Of a stretch of DNA of 5,151 bases, positions 1 to 5,117 are shown piece by piece. This stretch comes from Thauera sp. (GTDB taxonomy: Bacteria > Pseudomonadota > Gammaproteobacteria > Burkholderiales > Rhodocyclaceae). Positions within the stretch are counted from its first letter, which is position 1. Each line of letters opens with the position of its first letter. The notes under the pieces were generated by a model, which saw only the letters and a list, made by a program, of their open reading frames with translations, had not been told where the DNA came from and searched no databases. A program made the translations under genes and the position numbers. Location of the stretch: contig DMCZ01000223.1 in the NCBI GenBank assembly GCA_003446655.1, forward strand, positions 4,688 to 9,838, read 5' to 3'.

Positions 1-2
1 TC

Positions 3-602
3 TGCCTGCTGTTCGTCGAGCCCGGCGCGGTCGCGCTGCCCGACACCTGCTGCACGCTGGCGATCTCGCCGCTGGTGCGCGAGCTGATCCAGCACCTCGC
101 CGGCCTGCCCCACGACTACGCGCCCGACAGCGCCACCGGCCGCATCGCCCGCGTGCTGCTCGACGAACTGCCGAACATGCCGGTCGAGCGGCTGCACCTG
201 CCGACCTCGAGCGAGCCGCGCATCCGCCGCATCGCCGACGCCCTGATCCGCGACCCCGCCGACCGCAGCACGCTGCCCGAGTGGGCGCGCCGCGTGGCGC
301 TGAGCGAACGCAGCCTCGCCCGCCTGATGCGCCGCGAAACCGGCCTCAGCTTCGGACGCTGGCGCCAGCAACTGCAGCTGCTGATCGCCCTGCGCGAGCT
401 GGCCGCGGGCGCCTCGGTACAGCAGGTCTCGGCCGCGCTCGGCTACGAATCGGTCACCGCCTTCATCATCATGTTCAGGAAGGCCCTCGGCCAGCCGCCG
501 ACCAAGTACCTCGCCTCGCTGACCCGGGAACGCGGCCCTTCAGCCCTTGCGCACGAAGCGGACGCCGTCGATGGCCTCGAAACGGGCGTCCTGCGTCCAT
601 AG
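3..602 (+). CDS. AraC/XylS-family transcriptional regulator, 3' part (5' end outside window)
   Basis: The reading frame is open from the first bases and ends at TAG 600-602, so about 199 C-terminal residues are visible and the start lies upstream of the window. The last ~100 residues before the tail form the double helix-turn-helix of AraC/XylS activators. The first HTH lies around the 'SERSLARLMRRETG' stretch, followed by 'SFGRWRQQLQL'. The second HTH carries the family signature 'ALGYESVTAFIIMFRKALG' ending in 'PPTKYL'. The visible N-terminal part (a 'VEPGAV' strand, then 'SPLVRELIQHL') fits the end of a cupin-like effector-binding domain with its linker helix, as in NimR/YeaM-type regulators. 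A proline/alanine-rich tail of about 25 residues follows the DNA-binding domain. It probably binds DNA as a ligand-responsive activator; the target cannot be read from this window. Family call is firm, subfamily is inference. Confidence 0.9.
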   Translation, partial: CLLFVEPGAVALPDTCCTLAISPLVRELIQHLAGLPHDYAPDSATGRIARVLLDELPNMPVERLHLPTSSEPRIRRIADALIRDPADRSTLPEWARRVALSERSLARLMRRETGLSFGRWRQQLQLLIALRELAAGASVQQVSAALGYESVTAFIIMFRKALGQPPTKYLASLTRERGPSALAHEADAVDGLETGVLRP

Positions 603-622
603 CGTTGCGCCCCGCGCCCACT

Positions 623-643
623 GGGGCGACACTGCGTCGCCCC
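623..643. terminator. Perfect 8-bp hairpin between regulator and thioesterase genes
   Basis: GGGGCGAC (623-630) and GTCGCCCC (636-643) are perfect inverted copies around a 5-nt loop, starting 20 nt after the AraC-family stop codon. No T tract follows on the + strand, so it is not a canonical rho-independent terminator. It could slow or punctuate transcription, or stabilise the 3' end of the upstream mRNA. GC-rich DNA produces such stems fairly often by chance. Confidence 0.3.
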
Positions 644-686
644 TCTCCGGCCCCTCCCCGCCCACCCCCACGCACGAGACCCCGCC

Positions 687-1169
687 ATGGACCTGCCCGC
701 CCACCAGCTCACCATGACCGTCCTGATGACGCCCGACACCGCCAACTTCTCGGGCAAGGTCCATGGCGGCGCCATCCTCAAGCTGCTCGACCAGGTGGCC
801 TACGCCTGCGCGGCGCGCTACGCCGGTCACTACGTGGTCACGCTCAGCGTCGATCAGGTGATGTTCCGCCAGCCGATCCAGGTCGGCGAGCTTGTCACCT
901 TCCTCGCCTCGATCAACCACACCGGCAACTCGTCGATGGAAGTGGGCATCAAGGTCATCGCCGAGGACATCCGCGCCAAGGTCGTGCGCCACGTCAATAG
1001 CTGCTTCTTCACCATGATCGCGGTCGACGACGCCGGCCGGCCGACCAAGGTGCCGCCGCTCGCGCCGCAGACGCCGGACGAACGCCGCCGCTTCGCCGAA
1101 GCCGAGGTGCGCCGGGCAATGCGGCGCGAGATGGAGCGCAAGTTCGCCGAAGTGAGCGGCGGGACGTGA
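687..1169 (+). CDS. Acyl-CoA thioesterase, hotdog fold
   Basis: This 160-aa protein has the usual length of small cytosolic acyl-CoA thioesterases (YciA / ACOT-type single hotdog domain), which hydrolyse acyl-CoA to free fatty acid and CoA. The signature 'PDTANFSGKVHGGAILKLLD' spans residues 16-35: N20, the H26-G27-G28 turn and the acidic D35 on the central hotdog helix match the expected active-site region. 'TLSVDQVMFRQPIQVGELV' follows, the conserved beta segment that leads into the second half. The last ~35 residues are charged and helical, as in other members. ATG 687 is the only start that keeps the N-terminal strand; the ribosome binding site is weak (GAG about 9 nt upstream). It follows the regulator by 84 nt on the same strand, but a shared function is not shown. 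Codon use is strongly GC3-biased, like the regulator and unlike the next gene. Confidence 0.92.
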   Translation: MDLPAHQLTMTVLMTPDTANFSGKVHGGAILKLLDQVAYACAARYAGHYVVTLSVDQVMFRQPIQVGELVTFLASINHTGNSSMEVGIKVIAEDIRAKVVRHVNSCFFTMIAVDDAGRPTKVPPLAPQTPDERRRFAEAEVRRAMRREMERKFAEVSGGT

Positions 1170-1295
1170 GCGCCGATGGACAGATGGCCACCACAACGCC
1201 GACTCGAAGCTTTTTCGATAATGCAATATGGATAGTCGCCGTGGCATCATCCGAAACTCCAAAGTTTGAACTGCTTGAGTTTCGAGCCCGGTGTG
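1170..1295 (+). promoter_or_regulatory. AT-richer leader with possible promoter for the nuclease/PRTase operon
   Basis: The gap after the thioesterase contains an AT-rich stretch around 1208-1232 that stands out from the GC-rich surroundings. GATAAT (1217-1222) matches five of six bases of a -10 box, but no convincing -35 hexamer lies 16-18 bp upstream. The location suits a promoter for the downstream pair; the exact elements are uncertain. No terminator was seen for the thioesterase gene. Confidence 0.25.
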
Positions 1296-2252
1296 ATGAA
1301 CAAGACGAACAGGACGGCTCCTTGCGATTTGCCCCCTGACGTGAAGAGCGTCGAAGCATGGATGGGCACAGAGCTTGCTGCCTACTTGCACAGGAAGCAC
1401 ACGGGCGGAGCGAGCGGAGCGAAGGGGACCCGCTACGAGGATGTGTTCGCGACCATCCAGATTGCAGAGGCTGCACAGCTAAAGGGTGCTGGCTGTCACG
1501 CCGTGATGCTCGAGGCACAGGTCGCCCTGAGCTTCCTCGACGACCTCAAGGTGACCCAGGATGACTCGCCGCGCTACCGCTACTTTCAGCTCAAGAACAC
1601 TGGCAGGATCACCTGGTCGTCCGGCCCCGGATCACTCACTGATGACTGTGCGCAGCAGTTGAAACTGTGTCACTTCATGGGCGAGACCGACATCGAGTTC
1701 GTGATCGTGACCTCGGATCGGCGCGCCATGGCCCGGCTCAGAGACACGATGCCCGCCGACTTGCGCGCCAGCGTGCGGGTGCAATGGTTTCCTTGGGAGT
1801 CCTCGATTCCACGGCTCTGCGCAAAATGGGGGTCGCAGCTCTCGGCCCTGGCATGGTTGTCGAAGCACGCAACGCCCAGCTTTCACGATCTCGGCGAGGT
1901 TCTTGGAATCCTGTGTGGCGCCTGGATGCGATTCGGTACGGCAGCCTCCGCATTCGACATCATCACCGTAGCCCGTTCGAGTTCGCCGACCTTGATTCGC
2001 CCGCTGGCATCCGACGACGAAGCTGCACTAATGCTCAGGAACGATTTCAAGGCCGCGTTGGCGCGTGTTGAGAATTTTTCTTATAGTGTCGTCAAGGGCT
2101 TTTTCAGTTGGGAAGTGCGTCACCCGAATGGCAGCACGGACACCGGCGTGTTGTCTCACGACTGCTTTTCCGACCAGTTCCGGGCCTTCCAATCACGCGT
2201 GGTCAAGCTGGCCCCCACATCATTCGAGTCGATGGAGGATCAGTTGCTATGA
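1296..2252 (+). CDS. Putative PD-(D/E)XK-like nuclease (Cap4/DUF4297-like), first gene of a two-gene cassette
   Basis: Starting at ATG 1296 gives 318 aa; TTG 1266 would add 10 residues. Neither start has a strong Shine-Dalgarno, and ATG is preferred. The N-terminal third carries a restriction-endonuclease-like pattern. A glycine-rich 'GGASGAKGTRYEDVFA' (residues 37-52) holds a helix with E48. A strand-like 'VMLEAQVALSFLDDLKV' (70-86) holds E73 and D82/D83. 'YFQLKN' (96-101) follows, where Q98-x-K100 stands in for E-x-K. This spacing resembles Cap4/DUF4297-type effector nucleases, in which G..YE, an acidic pair and Q-x-K recur. A conserved-looking 'DIEFVIVTSDRR' (132-143) follows. The C-terminal ~120 residues are not recognised and may sense or bind a partner. 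No membrane segment is evident. The stop overlaps the next start (ATGA), indicating co-expression. Codon use is less GC-biased than in the flanking genes, suggesting transfer. The nuclease call rests on motif reading only. Confidence 0.6.
   Translation: MNKTNRTAPCDLPPDVKSVEAWMGTELAAYLHRKHTGGASGAKGTRYEDVFATIQIAEAAQLKGAGCHAVMLEAQVALSFLDDLKVTQDDSPRYRYFQLKNTGRITWSSGPGSLTDDCAQQLKLCHFMGETDIEFVIVTSDRRAMARLRDTMPADLRASVRVQWFPWESSIPRLCAKWGSQLSALAWLSKHATPSFHDLGEVLGILCGAWMRFGTAASAFDIITVARSSSPTLIRPLASDDEAALMLRNDFKAALARVENFSYSVVKGFFSWEVRHPNGSTDTGVLSHDCFSDQFRAFQSRVVKLAPTSFESMEDQLL
1405..1422 (+). repeat. Two tandem 9-bp units inside the nuclease gene
   Basis: GCGGAGCGA occurs twice back to back (1405-1413 and 1414-1422). 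In frame it encodes the glycine/alanine-rich Gly-Ala-Ser / Gly-Ala-Lys turn just before the predicted nuclease helix. A multiple of three keeps the frame, so slippage here would change loop length by three residues without breaking the protein. Confidence 0.5.
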
Positions 2253-2947
2253 GGGTCTATACGCCATTCGCCACGGCCGAAGACCGCAACGCCCTGTCGA
2301 CCCTGGCCGACGAGGGCACGCCGCCGGCAGCCTATCAGGCAGCACTTGAAGCCCTTGGTATCAGCCTTGCTGACACCTTGCTTGCGCAGTTCAGCGCAGA
2401 CCTGCCAGACCGCCTCTGCATCGTCGTCACCGTCGAGGATGCCGACTCCCTGGGCGCCGGCATCGTGTCGCGCCTCGAAGAACGTGGCGTCGGCGACCGC
2501 ATCCGCCTCGTCTGCTTCTGGAACGACCGCATCGAACTCGAGGGCATGTCGCTCGCACCAATCCTGAAGGAATACCGCGAGCCTTGCCGGGTCGACGACG
2601 CAGCCGTGGTGATCGTGAAGTCGATCGTCTCCAGTGCCTGCGTTGTACGGACCAACCTGGCAAATCTGCTTGCGAAAGCGACCCCCAGGCGCATCTTCGT
2701 CGTCGCCCCGGTGATGTTCAGGGGGGCCGACGAGGCCCTGCGTCACGACTTCGACTCGGCCATCTCGAATCGCTTCGAGTACATCACGCTGGCGATCGAC
2801 GACGAGAAGCGCGATGACAAATGGATCGTACCGGGGGTCGGCGGCGACATCTACACCCGGCTTGGCTACGGCGGAGCAGCAAACAAGAACAGGCACGTTC
2901 CCGCCCTCGTGAAACGTCGTCGCCAGCACGCCGTGCTGGCGGCTTAG
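2249..2947 (+). CDS. Uracil phosphoribosyltransferase-like (type I PRTase-fold) protein, second gene of the cassette
   Basis: ATG 2249 overlaps the nuclease stop (ATGA) and has a clear GGAGG (2234-2238) 10 nt upstream. This settles the start over the longer frame that opens at 2108 and gives 232 aa. The C-terminal half follows uracil phosphoribosyltransferase: strand-turn-helix (120-142), then 'RRIFVVAPVMFRGADEAL' (147-164), then 'ITLAIDDEKRDDKWIVPGVGGD' within 179-200 continuing to 'YTRLGYG' (202-208). The last part parallels the uracil-binding 'AID..., IVPGLGDAGDRxFGT' region of UPRTases. The PRPP-binding loop, normally an acidic residue plus a T-G-G/T-type turn, is replaced by 'VIVKSIVSSACV' (121-132) with lysine where the acid is expected. 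Catalysis may therefore be lost or altered. The N-terminal ~50 residues are not recognised. Coupling to a nuclease gene suggests a sensor or nucleotide-binding partner rather than a salvage enzyme, by inference. Confidence 0.6.
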   Translation: MRVYTPFATAEDRNALSTLADEGTPPAAYQAALEALGISLADTLLAQFSADLPDRLCIVVTVEDADSLGAGIVSRLEERGVGDRIRLVCFWNDRIELEGMSLAPILKEYREPCRVDDAAVVIVKSIVSSACVVRTNLANLLAKATPRRIFVVAPVMFRGADEALRHDFDSAISNRFEYITLAIDDEKRDDKWIVPGVGGDIYTRLGYGGAANKNRHVPALVKRRRQHAVLAA

Positions 2948-3071
2948 CGCCTGGTCTCTGGTCATGCAGTCGAGTTTGTTGCGGTAAAAACCCGCGGTCT
3001 GCGTCAGGTCATCCACACCGAGCCCGACCATCTTCAGTTACTGCCGGCCTCACCGCGATCCCGCTGGATCG

Positions 3072-3344
3072 GTGGAGAACCTGGCCATGCTGCGCATGCT
3101 CGATCACGACGCCAGCGACGCGCTCGTCCGGCCCGTGACCCTGTGCGCCGGGCTCAAGTTCACTGCGCTGCTGACTGTCGTCGGCTACCTCGTCAGCACG
3201 AAACCCCCCCTGCCGCCCGTCAATGCAACAGGAATATGCCGCCGTCCGTGCAATACGTCACGGACACCCGCACTCGGCGGCATCAAAACCGAACCCGCCG
3301 CAGCCGCCACGGACGTTCGCCTCAGAGACCGCAAACCGGCATGA
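3072..3344 (+). CDS. Possible small hypothetical protein or gene fragment
   Basis: GTG 3072 (or ATG 3087) opens a frame of 90 aa ending at TGA 3342-3344. From about 3039 to 3225 the third codon positions are almost all G or C, as in real genes of this genome. Beyond that the bias fades, and the tail is arginine/proline/alanine-rich and looks non-coding. Residues around 'LVRPVTLCAGLKFTALLTVVGYLV' include a ~20-residue hydrophobic stretch that could span a membrane. There is no convincing ribosome binding site and I recognise no family. A decayed gene fragment is as likely as a functional protein. Confidence 0.25.
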   Translation: MENLAMLRMLDHDASDALVRPVTLCAGLKFTALLTVVGYLVSTKPPLPPVNATGICRRPCNTSRTPALGGIKTEPAAAATDVRLRDRKPA

Positions 3345-3432
3345 AATAAGGCTTTGAGCCCTCCCAGGCGTCGGCTTTCTTTACACCAAAGGCATTGGCC
3401 AGACATGCGTTTGTCAACAATTCCTTGTGCAT
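3322..3432 (-). CDS. Candidate 36-aa small ORF, divergent from the PEP-CTERM promoter
   Basis: On the minus strand, ATG at 3432 opens 36 codons ending at TGA (3322-3324). The peptide begins 'MHKELLTNACLANAFG' and ends 'EGSKPYFMPVCGL'; it has two cysteines, a balanced composition and no rare runs. AGG lies 6 nt before the start as a weak ribosome binding site. Third positions are less GC-rich than in neighbouring genes, so it is either foreign or not coding. The region also has to hold any enhancer sites of the sigma-54 promoter, which argues for caution. Confidence 0.22.
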   Translation of the reverse strand: MHKELLTNACLANAFGVKKADAWEGSKPYFMPVCGL

Positions 3433-3449
3433 CAGAGACCTATGGGCAG

Positions 3450-3465
3450 CGGCACGGTAGTTGCT
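3450..3465 (+). promoter_or_regulatory. Sigma-54 (RpoN) promoter of the PEP-CTERM gene
   Basis: The sequence CGGCACGGTAGTTGCT matches the -24/-12 consensus TGGCACGNNNNTTGCW at every defined base except the first. The invariant GG (3451-3452) and GC (3463-3464) are separated by exactly 10 bp. Transcription should start near 3476, leaving a leader of about 50 nt with a GGAGG Shine-Dalgarno before ATG 3526. Sigma-54 control requires an activating enhancer-binding protein; PEP-CTERM/exosortase regulons of betaproteobacteria are known to use PrsK/PrsR with RpoN. The regulator's binding site was not identified. Confidence 0.8.
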
Positions 3466-3525
3466 CGTGAACGGACTCGTCCCACCGGACGACTACCCCA
3501 GCCGACTTGGAGGCATCGAATCCCC

Positions 3526-4206
3526 ATGAAGAAGCTTGCACTTGCCCTTGCACTGACCGGCCTCGGCCTCAACGCCCACGCCGCCGTGATTTCCCACGAG
3601 GCGGCGCTCAACCTCGAGACCACCGAGATCTTCCAGAATCTGGACCTCGCCCAGTTCGACGCGAGCCTCGGCAGCCTCGATGCGATCGCGATCGAACTCT
3701 TCGGCCGCGCCATCTCCACCGCCTCGATCACGAACAATGCGGCCCAGGCGCAGAACTTCGGCTTCACCAGCACGCTCAACCTGATGTTCTCGGGCGGTCC
3801 GCTGGCGGATCTGATCGCGCTCCCCCTGTTCAACACCAGCACGCTCCAAGGTGCCGACAACTTCGGCCGCATCCGCATCGCGGCCGGCGCCACCTATCAG
3901 CTGGGCACCGTCGACGTGACCAATTCGCTGCTGCTGACCGTCGATGCGGCCAGCTTCGACGCCTTCATCGGCGGTGGCGCAGTGCAGCTCAACTGCGAGA
4001 GCGAAGTCAGTAACACCCAGTCCGGCGGTGGCGGCAACATCAACGTGACGCAGTCCACCCAGGCGGGTTGCGGTGCGCGCGTCACCTACACCTATACCGC
4101 CGCCCCGGAAACCTCCATCCCCAACCTCGTGCCGGAACCCGGCTCGCTGGCGCTTCTGGGCCTGGGTCTGGTGGGACTTGCCGGACTGCGTCGCAGGAAG
4201 GCCTGA
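3526..4206 (+). CDS. PEP-CTERM sorting-domain surface protein (choice-of-anchor E-like)
   Basis: ATG 3526 is chosen over the longer frame from 3427 because GGAGG (3509-3513) precedes it and the product then begins with a classic signal peptide (K2-K3, hydrophobic core, 'AHA' cleavage after residue 19). The product is 226 aa. The mature region is low in charge and rich in Asn, Thr, Ser, Ala and Gly, with 'NLDLAQFDASLGSLDAIAIE' around residues 38-57, a pattern typical of the choice-of-anchor E beta-sandwich domain. Two cysteines (C157, C182) flank a Gly/Asn-rich loop and may form a disulfide. The C-terminus is a complete PEP-CTERM signal: V-P-E-P (202-205), a hydrophobic helix, then R-R-R-K. 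Exosortase is expected to cleave it there for export to the envelope or extracellular matrix, commonly linked to exopolysaccharide and floc formation. No exosortase is in the window. Monocistronic, between its own promoter and terminator. Confidence 0.9.
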   Translation: MKKLALALALTGLGLNAHAAVISHEAALNLETTEIFQNLDLAQFDASLGSLDAIAIELFGRAISTASITNNAAQAQNFGFTSTLNLMFSGGPLADLIALPLFNTSTLQGADNFGRIRIAAGATYQLGTVDVTNSLLLTVDAASFDAFIGGGAVQLNCESEVSNTQSGGGGNINVTQSTQAGCGARVTYTYTAAPETSIPNLVPEPGSLALLGLGLVGLAGLRRRKA

Positions 4207-4234
4207 CCGCCCCGCCAGCAGCGCCGAGGCAACG

Positions 4235-4258
4235 AACCGTCCGCGAGGGCGGTTTTTC
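4235..4258 (+). terminator. Rho-independent terminator of the PEP-CTERM gene
   Basis: Starting 28 nt after the stop codon, AACCGTCC (4235-4242) pairs with GGGCGGTT (4247-4254), giving eight pairs including one G-U, around a GCGA (GNRA-type) tetraloop. A T run at 4253-4257 follows directly. This is a canonical intrinsic terminator that separates the surface protein gene from the toxin-antitoxin module. Confidence 0.85.
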
Positions 4259-4359
4259 TGTGCGCGCCTCCGAGGTGCCTGGCTTGCGGCCTGCAGCACG
4301 CCTTATCGGAGTGCCTTGCCTCCATGCCCCGCGCGATGAAACCGAGCACCAGCGCAAAC

Positions 4360-4389
4360 TTGTCAGCCCTGAGCTCACGGTGCTACCGT
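4360..4389 (+). promoter_or_regulatory. Possible sigma-70 promoter of the toxin-antitoxin operon
   Basis: TTGTCA (4360-4365) matches five of six bases of a -35 box. With an 18-bp spacer the -10 position falls on TACCGT (4384-4389), a weak match that lies inside the inverted repeat. A repressor bound to the repeat would then block RNA polymerase. The -35 is plausible and the -10 is uncertain. Confidence 0.35.
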
Positions 4390-4398
4390 AGTAGCACC
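4379..4398. promoter_or_regulatory. Perfect inverted repeat, likely operator for toxin-antitoxin autoregulation
   Basis: GGTGCTAC (4379-4386) and GTAGCACC (4391-4398) are exact inverted copies around CGTA, ending 22 nt before the antitoxin ATG. Ribbon-helix-helix antitoxins of this class bind such palindromes as dimers, alone or with toxin, and repress their own operon. No T tract follows, so it is not a terminator. The operator role is inferred from position and symmetry. Confidence 0.6.
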
Positions 4399-4420
4399 TT
4401 GAAGCCGGAAATCATCCGCC

Positions 4421-4705
4421 ATGAGCACCACCTCACTCAAGCTTTCCGATGCGCTCAAACAGCGCGCTGCAGAAGCCGCACAACGGCAGGGCATTTCGCC
4501 GCACGCCTTCATGGTCCAGGCGATCGAACAGGCCGCCACACAGGCAGAGCAACGCGCGGGCTTCATCGCCGACGCGCTCGCGGCGCGCGAGGACATGTTG
4601 ACCAGCGGACAAGGCTACGAGGCCGCCGACGTGCACGCCTGGCTGAAGGCGCGCGTCGCTGACCGTAAGGCCGAAAGGCCGAAGGCCAAGCCTTGGCGCG
4701 GCTGA
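4421..4705 (+). CDS. Type II antitoxin, ribbon-helix-helix (CopG/ParD-like)
   Basis: This 94-aa acidic/alanine-rich protein begins with a ribbon-helix-helix fold: a short strand 'TTSLKL' (3-8), helix A 'DALKQRAAEAAQRQG' (10-24), a turn at 'ISPHAF' and helix B 'MVQAIEQAATQAEQRAG' (31-47). The C-terminal half ('AREDMLTSGQGYEAADVHAWLKAR', within residues 55-78, then a basic tail) is the usual toxin-wrapping region of ParD-type antitoxins. It should neutralise the downstream toxin by direct binding and, as a dimer, repress the operon at the inverted repeat upstream. The start ATG 4421 follows a weak GGAA at 4407-4410. The frame overlaps the toxin gene by 13 nt, typical of coupled TA pairs. Family call is good; the exact subfamily is not determined. 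Confidence 0.85.
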   Translation: MSTTSLKLSDALKQRAAEAAQRQGISPHAFMVQAIEQAATQAEQRAGFIADALAAREDMLTSGQGYEAADVHAWLKARVADRKAERPKAKPWRG

Positions 4706-4992
4706 TCTATTCAACGCGCGCGCTCGACGATCTCGAGCGTGTGGCGGACTTTCTCATCGACACCGATCCCGCAGCAGCCGCCGCAACGGTCGACCTGATC
4801 ACCGAGGCCGTGGCCATCCTTGCTCGCCACCCCTTGGTCGGCCGCCCTGCCGAGCACGGTCTGCGCGAGTTGGTCATTTCGCGCGGGCGCACGGGTTACA
4901 TCGCCCTCTACAGCTTCGAAGAGGCACAAGACCGCATCCTGATCCTGGCCGTGCGCCACCAGCGCGAAGCCGGGTACGGGACGCCCGACTGA
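4693..4992 (+). CDS. Type II toxin, ParE/RelE superfamily
   Basis: The 99-aa protein begins at TTG 4693, inside the last codons of the antitoxin gene, with AAGG (4682-4685) 7 nt upstream; no in-frame ATG would preserve the first strand. The fold signature is typical: a first strand 'LIYSTRALDDLERVADFL' with its helix (residues 4-21), a second helix ending 'ILARHPLVGRP' (42-52), then 'LRELVISRGRTGYIALYSF' (57-75) and the final strand 'RILILAVRHQREAGY' (81-95). ParE toxins inhibit DNA gyrase and RelE toxins cleave ribosome-bound mRNA. Without the catalytic residues expected of RelE, and with 'GRP...LRE' and 'RHQRE' present, a ParE-like assignment is preferred. A TTG start and dependence on antitoxin translation would keep toxin output below antitoxin. 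The target is not proven. Confidence 0.88.
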   Translation: MARLIYSTRALDDLERVADFLIDTDPAAAAATVDLITEAVAILARHPLVGRPAEHGLRELVISRGRTGYIALYSFEEAQDRILILAVRHQREAGYGTPD

Positions 4993-5042
4993 CGCCTCGC
5001 AATCCGACACCCGCGCGGGTCGAACCGAGGATCGTGCGGACT

Positions 5043-5095
5043 CGGGGTGTTGCCGAATCGCGTATGTTTGTAGCCGATTCGGCTACATCACCCCG
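5043..5095. repeat. Compound inverted repeat with two mutually exclusive hairpins downstream of the toxin gene
   Basis: The outer structure pairs CGGGGTG (5043-5049) with CACCCCG (5089-5095) and GCCGAATCG (5052-5060) with CGATTCGGC (5075-5083), leaving a small internal loop and a 14-nt apical loop. The inner alternative pairs TGTAGCCGA (5069-5077) with TCGGCTACA (5079-5087), a perfect 9+9 palindrome. Both use 5075-5083, so only one can form. It starts 50 nt after the toxin stop. A bidirectional transcription-end structure, a protein-binding palindrome or a small repetitive element are all possible. No T tract follows on either strand. Confidence 0.6.
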
Positions 5096-5117
5096 GCTTC
5101 GCCAGCCGCGGGCCATC

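Larger units (their letters stand above)
2948..3449. other. 500-bp region without a confident gene; possible integration scar
   Basis: No full-length gene of recognisable family lies here. Two stretches look like remnants. On the minus strand, 3031 down to about 2960 reads 'MVGLGVDDLTQTAGFYR', which resembles the first strand and helix of glyoxalase/VOC-family proteins, but similarity stops where the PRTase gene begins. On the plus strand, 3039-3225 has strong GC third-position bias in one frame. Further right, composition becomes less biased and merges into the upstream region of the PEP-CTERM gene. This fits a junction where the nuclease/PRTase cassette joined older sequence, by inference. 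Confidence 0.35.

Noticed and set aside
540..1400. Long minus-strand open frame of 286 codons across the thioesterase gene
   Set aside because: It lies antisense to the hotdog thioesterase, whose motifs are clear, and its translation is rich in Arg/His/Ala/Gly typical of shadow frames in GC-rich DNA.
2980..2995. GCGG-TAAAAA-CCGC as a hairpin terminator of the nuclease/PRTase operon
   Set aside because: Four-pair stem and no T tract on the + strand.
2240..3031. Minus-strand open frame of 263 codons opposite the PRTase-like gene
   Set aside because: Most of it is antisense to a gene with a good ribosome binding site and UPRTase motifs. Only the first ~25 codons, outside that gene, look natural and are discussed as a possible VOC remnant.
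3357..3381. AGCC...GGCT stem followed by a T-rich TTTCTTT as a terminator
   Set aside because: Only four base pairs around a 12-nt loop; too weak to support a terminator.
3493..4299. Minus-strand open frame of 268 codons opposite the PEP-CTERM gene
   Set aside because: Antisense to a complete signal-peptide-to-PEP-CTERM protein; composition (Gly/Arg/Val/Glu) is that of a mirror frame.
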